From the NCBI RefSeq assembly GCF_023130475.1, contig NZ_JAKHEX010000020.1:1-42727 (forward strand): 42,727 nucleotides of DNA, given 5' to 3'. A program made the translations under genes and the position numbers. The stretch is from Aciditerrimonas ferrireducens (GTDB lineage: Bacteria; Actinomycetota; Acidimicrobiia; Acidimicrobiales; UBA8190). Position 1 is the stretch's first letter; every line of letters starts with the position of its first letter. Shown piece after piece: positions 24,504-39,816 of the stretch. Below the pieces are notes generated by a model. The model was not told where the DNA came from. It was given only the letters and a program-made list of their open reading frames with translations, and searched no databases.

Positions 24504-25337
24504 TCAGCCCCAGACGCGGTGGTCGACCGGGCCGCGGCCGGCGCCGAGGCGCCAGTCCTTGGCCGATTCGAGGGCGGCAGCCACGTAGGCCTTGGCCCGC
24601 TGGACGGCCGCCAGGGCCGGCATCCCCTGGGCGAGGCCGGCGGCGATGGCTGCCGAAAGGGTGCACCCGGTCCCGTGGTCGTTGCTGGTCGGGACCCGGG
24701 GGCCGTCGAGGACGAGGACCTGGGTGTCCGAGACGACCACGTCGGGGGCGCTTGGGCCCTGGAGGTGGCCGCCCTTGACCACCGCCATGGTGGCGCCGGC
24801 GGCCACGAGCTGGCGGCCGGCCTCGGCCATGGCCTCGATGGCGTCTGCCGGCCGGTCGAGGGTCTCGGGGACGAGGAAGTCGCAGAGGACAGCCGCCTCG
24901 GGGAGGTTGGGGGTGACGACGGTGGCGTGGGGCAGGAGCTGGTCCCGAATGGCCTTGGCGAGGGTGCTCGGGTCCTCGGCCAGGGCGTCCCCGCTGGTGG
25001 CGACCAGGACGGGGTCCACGACGAGCCGGGGCAGGGCGCCTGCCGCGCAGCGCTCGGCCACGACGGCGACGACCGCCGGGTCGCCGAGCATGCCGGTCTT
25101 CGCGGCCCGCACCGGCAGGTCCCGGAGGACGGCGTCGAGCTGGGCCGCCACCGCTTCGGGGGGCAGGGGCCAGACCCCCTCGACCCCCCGGGTGTGCTGC
25201 GCGGTGACGGCGGTGACGACCGTAGTGCCGTGGACCCCGAAGGCCCCGAAGGCCGCCAGGTCGGCTTGGAGGCCCGCGCCGCCGCCGGAGTCCGAACCGG
25301 CGATGGTGAGCGCCACGGGCGGTGGGTTGCCGGGCAC
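24504..25337 (-). CDS. thiD: Hydroxymethylpyrimidine/phosphomethylpyrimidine kinase
   Basis: Ribokinase-fold enzyme of 277 aa that phosphorylates HMP and then HMP-phosphate for the pyrimidine half of thiamine. The N-terminal IAGSDSGGGAGLQADLAAF and the C-terminal NDHGTGCTLSAAIAAGLAQG motifs, with the catalytic Asp/Gly anion hole, are intact. The GTG start at 25337 follows the thiG stop by 3 bases. It is the last gene of thiO-thiS-thiG-thiD. Confidence 0.95.
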   Translation of the reverse strand: MPGNPPPVALTIAGSDSGGGAGLQADLAAFGAFGVHGTTVVTAVTAQHTRGVEGVWPLPPEAVAAQLDAVLRDLPVRAAKTGMLGDPAVVAVVAERCAAGALPRLVVDPVLVATSGDALAEDPSTLAKAIRDQLLPHATVVTPNLPEAAVLCDFLVPETLDRPADAIEAMAEAGRQLVAAGATMAVVKGGHLQGPSAPDVVVSDTQVLVLDGPRVPTSNDHGTGCTLSAAIAAGLAQGMPALAAVQRAKAYVAAALESAKDWRLGAGRGPVDHRVWG

Positions 25338-25340
25338 CGT

Positions 25341-27615
<2,275 letters not shown>

Positions 27616-27622
27616 CGCCGTG

Positions 27623-27629
27623 TATCGTA
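27623..27629. promoter_or_regulatory. Bidirectional -10 element TATCGTA
   Basis: On the minus strand TACGAT (27629-27624) lies 8 bases before the thiO ATG. On the plus strand TATCGT (27623-27628) would start a gltB mRNA near 27635 with a leader of about 77 bases. Both hexamers share six of seven bases. Confidence 0.55.
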
Positions 27630-27711
27630 AGGGTCCTGCAGCTGGGCCAGCGTCGTCCCGGGTCGCAGGTTCTCCGTCGCAGCCGTTGTCCTTCGACCGA
27701 GGAGCCCCCAG

Positions 27712-32304
<4,593 letters not shown>

Positions 32305-32325
32305 GCAACGAGGGCGAGGACGGCG

Positions 32326-33873
<1,548 letters not shown>

Positions 33874-33910
33874 GGGGCGCGGTGCCGGGCGCTGCCTTCT
33901 GACCGCTCGG

Positions 33911-33916
33911 TACCCT
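33911..33916 (+). promoter_or_regulatory. -10 box (TACCCT) of the hydrolase gene, leaderless
   Basis: TACCCT, 8 bases, then ATG at 33925. Confidence 0.5.
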
Positions 33917-33924
33917 CGGGACCG

Positions 33925-34749
33925 ATGGAGCTGGTCGAGCTGGGTCAGGAACGAGGCGTCCGGACCCGGCACCTGCGCCTCAGCGTCGAGGGTCGGGCGG
34001 TGCCCGGCCTGCTGTGGACACCGGCCGCACCCAAGGGTCCCGTGCCGCTCGTGGCTCTGGGTCACGGGGCCTCGCGGGACAAGGGCCAGGACGTGGTCGT
34101 GGCCCTGGCCCGCCGGCTGGTCCGGCACCACGGCATGGCGGCGCTGGCCATCGACGGGCCGGTGCACGGTGAGCGGCGGGGCGAAGCCCACCCGGTGCCC
34201 CAGGTGGTCTTCTTGGAGTTCGCCCAGCGCTGGGCGGCCGAGGGAGAGGCGATGACGGACCAGATGGTGGCCGACTGGCGGGCCGTCCTGAACGCCCTGG
34301 CCGAGCTGGGCGAGTTCGACCCCGAGCGCCTCGGCTACTGGGGGCTGTCGATGGGGACCATCCTCGGCTTGCCCCTGGTGGCCGCCGAACCCCGCATGCG
34401 GGCGGCGGTGCTCGGGCTCTGCGGTCTGACCGGCCCGACCAGGGACCGCCTGGCGGCCGACGCCCCGCGCGTCACCGTGCCGACCCTCTTCGTGGTGCAG
34501 TGGGACGACGAGCTGTTCCCCCGGGACAGCGCCTTCGCGCTCTTCGCCGCTCTCGGCACGCCCGACAAGCGGCTGCACGCCCACCCGGGGGCGCACGGGG
34601 CGGTCCCGGCCGAGGAGCTCGACGGGGCCGAGGCGTTCCTGGCGTCGCACCTCCTGGGCGGCGGCCAGGGGCCGAGTCAGGACCGCAGCTGCATGGGGCC
34701 AGGCCGCCAGCCGAGCGAGGACGCCACCTCGAGGACCTCGACGACGTAG
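33925..34749 (+). CDS. Alpha/beta-hydrolase (dienelactone-hydrolase/acyl-peptidase-like)
   Basis: A 274-aa serine hydrolase. The oxyanion loop is ALGHGASRDKG, the nucleophile elbow is GYWGLSMGTILGLP (Ser in GLSMG), the acid is in QWDDELFPRDSAFALF and the likely His in HPGAHGAV. No signal peptide. The substrate is not evident. The final ~28 residues (GQGPSQDRSCMGPGRQ...) lie beyond the fold and are encoded antisense to the end of the lytic transglycosylase gene, a 73-bp convergent overlap. Confidence 0.85.
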   Translation: MELVELGQERGVRTRHLRLSVEGRAVPGLLWTPAAPKGPVPLVALGHGASRDKGQDVVVALARRLVRHHGMAALAIDGPVHGERRGEAHPVPQVVFLEFAQRWAAEGEAMTDQMVADWRAVLNALAELGEFDPERLGYWGLSMGTILGLPLVAAEPRMRAAVLGLCGLTGPTRDRLAADAPRVTVPTLFVVQWDDELFPRDSAFALFAALGTPDKRLHAHPGAHGAVPAEELDGAEAFLASHLLGGGQGPSQDRSCMGPGRQPSEDATSRTSTT

Positions 34750-35312
34750 CTGGTGGCATGGTTGTAGGCCCATAGGGCCCCCGGGAGGTCCTGGCCGCCC
34801 CGGGCGCCGTTGGCGCACAGCAGGCGGGCCGCGGCCCAGACGGCGTCGACCGGGTCGTAGGGCGAGGGGGGGACGACCCCGCCCGGGGGCACGGGCCGGG
34901 CGTACTCGGCGAAGGTGGCCGGCTCGAACTGCATGGGCCCCTCGGCTCCGGCGGGGTTCGCGCCCTGGTGGACCCCGGGGAGGGTGCTCTGCCCGTTGTC
35001 GGACTCCACCGTGCCGACCGCCGCCAGGACCTGCCAGGGGAGGCCCGGACAGGAACCGGCAGCCGCCCGGTAGAGCGCGGCCATGGCCGACGGCAGCGCC
35101 GGGGGCGGGCCGGCGGCAGCGTGGGCACCGGCGACCAGGTCGGGTGGATCACCGGTCAGCGCCGAACCGGGGTCGGCAGCGCTCCCGATCCCCGGCAGCG
35201 ACACAAGGGCGACGAGCGCCGTCAAGGCCACGAGGACCACCGAAGCGAGCCCGAGCCCACCGGCCCAGGCGCAGCCCGCCGCAGCGAGGCGGGGACGACG
35301 GGAACGGGCCAC
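34677..35312 (-). CDS. Membrane-anchored lytic transglycosylase-like protein
   Basis: A 211-aa protein with a basic start, a signal anchor (residues ~18-40, LASVVLVALTALVALVSLPG) and a lysozyme-like transglycosylase domain. The catalytic acid should be E103 in AAVGTVESDNGQ, followed by the family's GPMQFEPATFAEYA and the late ALWAYNHATSYV block. Such enzymes cut peptidoglycan outside the membrane. GTG 35312 has an SD (GGAGGGG) 6 bases ahead, so it is a leadered gene; I see no clear promoter. Confidence 0.85.
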   Translation of the reverse strand: MARSRRPRLAAAGCAWAGGLGLASVVLVALTALVALVSLPGIGSAADPGSALTGDPPDLVAGAHAAAGPPPALPSAMAALYRAAAGSCPGLPWQVLAAVGTVESDNGQSTLPGVHQGANPAGAEGPMQFEPATFAEYARPVPPGGVVPPSPYDPVDAVWAAARLLCANGARGGQDLPGALWAYNHATSYVVEVLEVASSLGWRPGPMQLRS

Positions 35313-35461
35313 CAGCCCCTCCGGAAGACAGCAGCGGGACTGGGGCGCTCCCGCCCGCTGGTGCTGTGGGGTCCGCTCCGGCGAGCCGGCGGACCGAGGG
35401 CACGGGGCCGAGCGTCAACTGCAGCAGCCGGCGACGGACCTGTCAAGGGCCTGCCGCGCCG

Positions 35462-35548
35462 GCGCCTCGGTCGGGGGCGCCTCGGTCAGGGGGCCTCGGT
35501 CAGGGGGCCTCGGTCAGGGGGCCTCGGTCAGGGGCGCCTCGGTCAAGG
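35462..35548. repeat. Six tandem 14-15-bp repeats
   Basis: The core CCTCGGTC recurs at 35465, 35480, 35494, 35508, 35522 and 35537, in units of about GGCCTCGGTCAGGG. Three central units are identical. It lies in the 281-bp gap between two minus-strand genes (PPOX ahead, transglycosylase behind). The rest of that gap shows no gene. Confidence 0.9.
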
Positions 35549-35593
35549 GTCGGGGCTGGCGGTCCTGGGCCGGCTCGAACGGTCGCCGGTCCC

Positions 35594-36016
35594 TCAGCCA
35601 GCAAGGCGCGGGCCGGCACGCTCGACGCGAAGGCGCAGGAGGACCCGCTGCTCGGCCACCATGGCTGCCCGATAGGCGTCCCAGTCGGGGTGCTCGCCGG
35701 CGACCGCCCGGTAGTAGGCGACGAGGGGTTCGAGGGCCTCCGGCAGGGAGAGGACGTCGCAGGGGCCCTCGGCCTGGCACCAGCGGCCGAAGAACCCGTC
35801 CTCGAAAAGGCAGATGGCCGCCCGGCCGGTGCGCCGGACGTTGCGGGTCTTCACCGCCTGCTCCCGACTGCTGACCACGAGCACGCCGTCGAGGGGCGCG
35901 GCGACCACGGGCGAGAGCTGGGGACCCCCGTCGTGCCGCTGGGTGTAGAGGACGCCCCGGTGATGGGTGGCGGCAAAGGCCAGGGGGTCGGGCTCAGGGA
36001 GGCGCTGGAGAGCCAT
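35594..36016 (-). CDS. PPOX-family FMN/F420-binding split-barrel protein
   Basis: A 140-aa member of the pyridoxamine-5'-phosphate-oxidase-like superfamily. Early strands HHRGVLYTQRHDGGPQLSPV and GVLVVSSREQAVKTRNVRR, and the later AAICLFEDGFFGRWCQAEGP, match the layout of actinobacterial F420-dependent or FMN-binding PPOX proteins. fbiC in the same window supports the presence of F420, but the cofactor is not decided. The start is ATG 36016, 6 bases after TAGGGT. Confidence 0.85.
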   Translation of the reverse strand: MALQRLPEPDPLAFAATHHRGVLYTQRHDGGPQLSPVVAAPLDGVLVVSSREQAVKTRNVRRTGRAAICLFEDGFFGRWCQAEGPCDVLSLPEALEPLVAYYRAVAGEHPDWDAYRAAMVAEQRVLLRLRVERAGPRLAG

Positions 36017-36022
36017 GCTCGG

Positions 36023-36028
36023 ACCCTA
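36023..36028 (-). promoter_or_regulatory. -10 box (TAGGGT) of the PPOX gene, leaderless
   Basis: TAGGGT on the minus strand, 6 bases before ATG 36016. Confidence 0.6.
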
Positions 36029-36104
36029 CTGCGCCGACCGTCTCGCGACGTCCCCGGGCGCTGTCCCTCCCGTGTCGACCCGGCCGGGGCGAGGGGGGAA
36101 TCGG

Positions 36105-36110
36105 TAGGCT
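36105..36110 (+). promoter_or_regulatory. -10 box (TAGGCT) of the acyl-CoA synthetase gene, leaderless
   Basis: TAGGCT, 6 bases, then ATG 36117. It diverges from the PPOX promoter about 77 bases away. Confidence 0.6.
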
Positions 36111-36116
36111 CCAGGC

Positions 36117-37769
36117 ATGCAGAGCACGATGCAGGACGTGCCGCTCACCGTCCAGGGGATCATGCGGCACGGGGTCGCCACCTACGGGGACAGCGTCTGC
36201 GTGACCCGTCGTCCCGACGGCTACCGACAGGCCAGCTTCGCCGAGGTCGCCGAACGAGCCGACCGGCTGGCCGGGGCCCTGGCCGCCCTGGGGGTGGGGC
36301 CCGACGACCGGGTCGGGACCTTCATGTGGAACACCCAGGAGCACCTCGAGGCCTACCTCGCAGTGCCGTCCATGGGGGCCGTCCTGCACACGGTGAACAT
36401 TCGGCTCTTCCCCGAGCAGCTGGCCTTCGTGATCAACCACGCCGAGGACCGGGTGCTGCTGGTCGACGCCTCCGTGGCGCCCCTGCTCGCCCGGGTCCGG
36501 GACCGGCTGACCACGGTGGAGCGGATCGTCGTGGTGGACCACCCTGCCGGGGAGAGCGTCGAGGGCCTGGGCGAGACCATCGACTACGAGGAGCTCCTGG
36601 CCAGCCAGCGGCCGGGCTTCGCCTGGCCGGAGCTCGACGAGCGGCAGGCCGCTTCGATGTGCTACACGAGCGGCACGACCGGCGACCCCAAGGGGGTGGT
36701 CTACAGCCACCGCTCCATGTGGCTCCACGCCTTCTCGGGGATGACGGCGAACACCACCGGCATGGGCCAGAACGACCGGGTGCTGGTGGTGGTCCCGATG
36801 TTCCACGTGAACGCCTGGGGCGCGCCCTACACGGCGTTCCTGGCCGGGGCCGACCTGGTGATGCCCGAGCGGTTCCTCCAGGCCGCCCCCTTGGCCGAGA
36901 TCTTCGCCACCCAGCGGCCCACACTCTCCCTCGGGGTGCCGACCATCTGGAACGACCTGCTGCGCTACGCCGAGGAGCACCCCGTCGACCTGTCCTCGGT
37001 CCGGCTGCTGGTCGGCGGGGGGTCGGCCGTGCCCCGCTCGCTCATGGCCGCCTACCAGGAGCGTTTCGGGGTGACCCTGCTGCAGGGCTGGGGGATGACC
37101 GAGACCAGCCCGGTCTGCGCCGTGAGCTGGCCGCCCCGGGGCGTGCCAGCCGAGGAGGAGCTGACCTGGCGGGCGAAGACCGGCCGGGTGGTGGCCGGGG
37201 TCGAGGTCCGGGTGGTGGCCGAGGACGGCACGGTCCTGCCCAACGACGGCCGTTCGGTCGGGGAGTTCGAGGTCCGAGGACCCTGGATCACCGGCGCCTA
37301 CTACAAGGACCCCTCCAGCGACCGCTTCCACGACGGCTGGCTTCGGACCGGCGACGTGGGGACCTTGGACGAGCACAACGTCATGGTCATCTCGGACCGG
37401 ACCAAGGACGTCATCAAGTCGGGCGGCGAGTGGATCTCCTCGGTGGACCTGGAGAACCAAGTCATGGCCCACCCGGCGGTCTTCGAGGCGGCGGTCGTCG
37501 GGGTGCCGGACCCCAAGTGGGGGGAACGGCCCCTGGTCTGCTACGTGCCGGCCCCCGGGCACCAGGTCGACCCGGCCGAGGTGCTGGCCTTCCTCCAGGA
37601 CCGGGTGGCCCGCTGGTGGCTGCCGGAGCGCTGGGCGGCGGTGCCCGAGGTGCCGAAGACCTCGGTCGGCAAGTTCGACAAGAAGGTCCTCCGGGCCAAG
37701 GCCCTGGCCGGCGAGCTGACCATCGTCGACGTGCCGCTCCCGGAGCGGGCCGAGACCGCCGGCCGCTGA
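36117..37769 (+). CDS. AMP-forming fatty acyl-CoA synthetase
   Basis: A 550-aa ANL-superfamily ligase that activates a fatty or other carboxylic acid through an acyl-AMP to its CoA ester. The P-loop is [17 protein letters not shown], the adenine region [11 protein letters not shown], the hinge block [21 protein letters not shown] and the C-terminal catalytic lysine lies in [13 protein letters not shown]. The N-terminus resembles medium- and long-chain FadD proteins. Chain length cannot be told. A TetR regulator of the kind that often controls lipid genes lies downstream. Confidence 0.93.
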   Translation: MQSTMQDVPLTVQGIMRHGVATYGDSVCVTRRPDGYRQASFAEVAERADRLAGALAALGVGPDDRVGTFMWNTQEHLEAYLAVPSMGAVLHTVNIRLFPEQLAFVINHAEDRVLLVDASVAPLLARVRDRLTTVERIVVVDHPAGESVEGLGETIDYEELLASQRPGFAWPELDERQAASMCYTSGTTGDPKGVVYSHRSMWLHAFSGMTANTTGMGQNDRVLVVVPMFHVNAWGAPYTAFLAGADLVMPERFLQAAPLAEIFATQRPTLSLGVPTIWNDLLRYAEEHPVDLSSVRLLVGGGSAVPRSLMAAYQERFGVTLLQGWGMTETSPVCAVSWPPRGVPAEEELTWRAKTGRVVAGVEVRVVAEDGTVLPNDGRSVGEFEVRGPWITGAYYKDPSSDRFHDGWLRTGDVGTLDEHNVMVISDRTKDVIKSGGEWISSVDLENQVMAHPAVFEAAVVGVPDPKWGERPLVCYVPAPGHQVDPAEVLAFLQDRVARWWLPERWAAVPEVPKTSVGKFDKKVLRAKALAGELTIVDVPLPERAETAGR

Positions 37770-37811
37770 GCGAGACGCCGCAGGAGCCGGACGCGGCGGG
37801 CCGAGGCCACG

Positions 37812-38033
37812 ATGGCCACGGACGGGATCGAGGAGGTTCGCACCGCCCTGGAGGCGCTCGAGGAGCGCCTGGCCGAGCTGGCCCTCGACCATCTCCGGCA
37901 GGCCGCCGAGGCCGAGGCGGCAGCGGCACGGGACGAGCGGGACCACTGGCTCGCCGAAGAACGCCGCCTCACCCGGGCCCGCCGAGCGGTGGCCCGAGCG
38001 GCAGCACTCTTGCGGGGCGAGCCGGCGGACTGA
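37812..38033 (+). CDS. Small coiled-coil protein, unknown function
   Basis: A 73-aa, Ala/Glu/Arg-rich frame predicted almost wholly helical (EEVRTALEALEERLAELALD, WLAEERRLTRARRAVARAAA). It follows the acyl-CoA synthetase by 42 bases with a weak GAGG before the ATG, so it could be the second gene of that unit. Its end overlaps the end of the convergent TetR gene by 65 bp. Composition in this GC-rich context could mimic a helix, so the call is tentative. Confidence 0.5.
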   Translation: MATDGIEEVRTALEALEERLAELALDHLRQAAEAEAAAARDERDHWLAEERRLTRARRAVARAAALLRGEPAD

Positions 38034-38664
38034 CCGGCGGCGCCTCCGTCGGGCCTCGGGCCGCCAGGAGAGGACCGAGGACCGCCCAGAGGGCCTCGGC
38101 CAAGCGTTCGGCCGCTGCCGCCCGTCCCTCCTCGTCAGGTTCCCGGGTGGCCAGCTCGTGCAGCACGACCCCGTCGACCACGGCCACGAGGGTTCGGGCT
38201 GCGCTCGGCGCACCGAGGCCGCCCCGGCCCAGGGTCTCAGCGGCCAGGTCCTCGAAGGCGGCCAGGCTCTCTCGCACCGAGGAGCGCAGCTCGGGGTCCC
38301 GGGTGGCCTGGAGGTAGAGCTCGAGCTGGGTGACGGCCCGCCGAGGCTGGCTGGCGAGGAGGGTCTGGGCGAAGCGGTCCACCGCCCGCCGGGGATCCGG
38401 CTCCTGGGCCACGGCGGTCTCGAGCACCGCCCGCAGCTCGGTCAGGCGCTGCTCGAGGTTCAGCTCGAGGGCTTCCCTGACCAGCTCGTGGATGGAGCTG
38501 AAGTAGTAGGTGGTGGCGGCGGCCGGGAGACCGGCTCGCCGGGCCACGGCCCGGTGGGTGACGGCCCGGACGCCACCTTCGGCGAGCAGCGCAAGGGCAG
38601 CCTCGAGGAGCTGCGCCCGCCGCTGCCGGCTCCGCCGCTGCCGGGGCTCCGCCACCCTGGTCAC
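37969..38664 (-). CDS. TetR-family transcriptional regulator
   Basis: A 231-aa repressor-type protein. The N-terminal helix-turn-helix (~18-60) reads LLEAALALLAEGGVRAVTHRAVARRAGLPAAATTYYFSSIHELV, typical of TetR; the rest is the helical ligand-binding domain. The last ~30 residues are Pro-rich and overlap the small coiled-coil gene on the other strand. GTG 38664 lies 8 bases after TACCAT; a GTG four codons later is also possible. The ligand is unknown. It may control the adjacent acyl-CoA synthetase unit (inference). Confidence 0.9.
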   Translation of the reverse strand: MTRVAEPRQRRSRQRRAQLLEAALALLAEGGVRAVTHRAVARRAGLPAAATTYYFSSIHELVREALELNLEQRLTELRAVLETAVAQEPDPRRAVDRFAQTLLASQPRRAVTQLELYLQATRDPELRSSVRESLAAFEDLAAETLGRGGLGAPSAARTLVAVVDGVVLHELATREPDEEGRAAAAERLAEALWAVLGPLLAARGPTEAPPVSPPARPARVLPLGPPLGGPG

Positions 38665-38672
38665 GACCGCTG

Positions 38673-38678
38673 ATGGTA
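38673..38678 (-). promoter_or_regulatory. -10 box (TACCAT) of the TetR gene, leaderless
   Basis: TACCAT on the minus strand, 8 bases before GTG 38664. Confidence 0.5.
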
Positions 38679-38751
38679 GCGAACGTCCCGACGCAGCGTT
38701 TTCGGTGTTGTGCAGCGTCGCTCGGGGCCCGGACCGGCTGGCCCCGCCGGT

Positions 38752-39816
38752 TCAGGGCTCGGCGGGGACCAGGCGGTTCAGCTCGTCGATGAGCTGCCGG
38801 AGCCGGCCGTAGTGGAAACGGTCGAAGCGCAGGCAGAGCCGGGGCAGCTCGACGTGGTCCTGGTCGGCCCGTTCCGGGGGCAGGGGTCGGGTGGGCCGGA
38901 TCGGCCCCTCGACGAGGATGTCGGCGAAGCGTCGGCTCAGCTCGGCGAGCTCCCGACGACTGGGGAGGTGCCGGACCCGGACGACCAGGAGATCCCCGAC
39001 GAAGCGCAGCGAGTGGTAGTTGCGGTAGAAGCCGAGGATCTCGTCGAGGGCGGTCGGGACGTCGGCCGTGATGCGGTAGAGCTGGTGGTCGTGCGGGTCG
39101 ATCAGGCCCCCACGGGCCACCTGCTCGTCGAGGAAGCGGCGCCAGCCCTCCCAGTAGGTGCCCCCCGGCACGTCGAGGAGGACGAGCGGAGCGGGCAGGG
39201 CCTTGCCGGTCTGGAGGAGGGTGAGGAGCTCGAAGGCCTCGTCGAGGGTGCCGAAGCCCCCGGGCAGGACCACGTAGGCCGAGGACTCCTTGATGAGCAT
39301 CAGCTTCCGGGTGAAGAAGTAGCGCATCTCCACCAGCTTCGGGTCCTGGGCGATGAACGGGTTGGCTCCCTGCTCGAAGGGCAGGCGGATGTTCACCCCG
39401 AGCGACCGCTCCCGCCCGGCCCCTTCCATGGCCGCCGCCATGATGCCCGGCCCGGCCCCGGTGACCACCATCCACTCCCGCTCGGCCAACCGGCCCGCCA
39501 GCTGTTTCGCCTGGCGGTAGAGGGGATCGTCGGGCCGGGTGCGGGCCGAGCCGAAGAAGGTCGCCTTCGGGACGCCCCGGTAGGGTCGGAAGACCCGGAA
39601 CGCCTCGGTCATCTCGGCCAGGGCAGCGCTGGCGATCTTGAGGTCCAGCGGCTCAGGATCCTGGGCGGCCAGCTGGGCGACCGTGTCGAGGATCCCCTGG
39701 AGGAGGGGACGGGTGCCCCGCTCGGGGGGCAGGAGCGGCAAGACGGCCTCCCCGGCCCGGCCGGCAGCCGCCTGGACGGCCGGGTCCAGGCCGCCGTGGT
39801 CCTCGCCGGGTCTCAC
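38752..39816 (-). CDS. LOG-family (TIGR00730-like) Rossmann protein
   Basis: A 354-aa protein with the LOG/lysine-decarboxylase-like core in ~90-260: TFFGSARTRPDDPLY, VVTGAGPGIMAAAMEGA and the family hallmark VVLPGGFGTLDEAFELLTLLQTGK. LOG proteins are phosphoribohydrolases acting on nucleoside monophosphates such as cytokinin nucleotides. This one is larger, with ~85 extra N-terminal and ~90 C-terminal residues, so its substrate may differ. GTG 39816 overlaps the fbiC stop (GTGA), which couples it to F420 synthesis. Confidence 0.9.
   Translation of the reverse strand: MRPGEDHGGLDPAVQAAAGRAGEAVLPLLPPERGTRPLLQGILDTVAQLAAQDPEPLDLKIASAALAEMTEAFRVFRPYRGVPKATFFGSARTRPDDPLYRQAKQLAGRLAEREWMVVTGAGPGIMAAAMEGAGRERSLGVNIRLPFEQGANPFIAQDPKLVEMRYFFTRKLMLIKESSAYVVLPGGFGTLDEAFELLTLLQTGKALPAPLVLLDVPGGTYWEGWRRFLDEQVARGGLIDPHDHQLYRITADVPTALDEILGFYRNYHSLRFVGDLLVVRVRHLPSRRELAELSRRFADILVEGPIRPTRPLPPERADQDHVELPRLCLRFDRFHYGRLRQLIDELNRLVPAEP

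Noticed and set aside
27616..27711. TPP riboswitch between thiO and gltB
   Set aside because: No CTGAGA-type THI-box core is visible on the minus strand, and thiO appears leaderless.
35462..35548. Possible CRISPR array
   Set aside because: Units are 14-15 bp directly in tandem, with no unique spacers and no cas genes.
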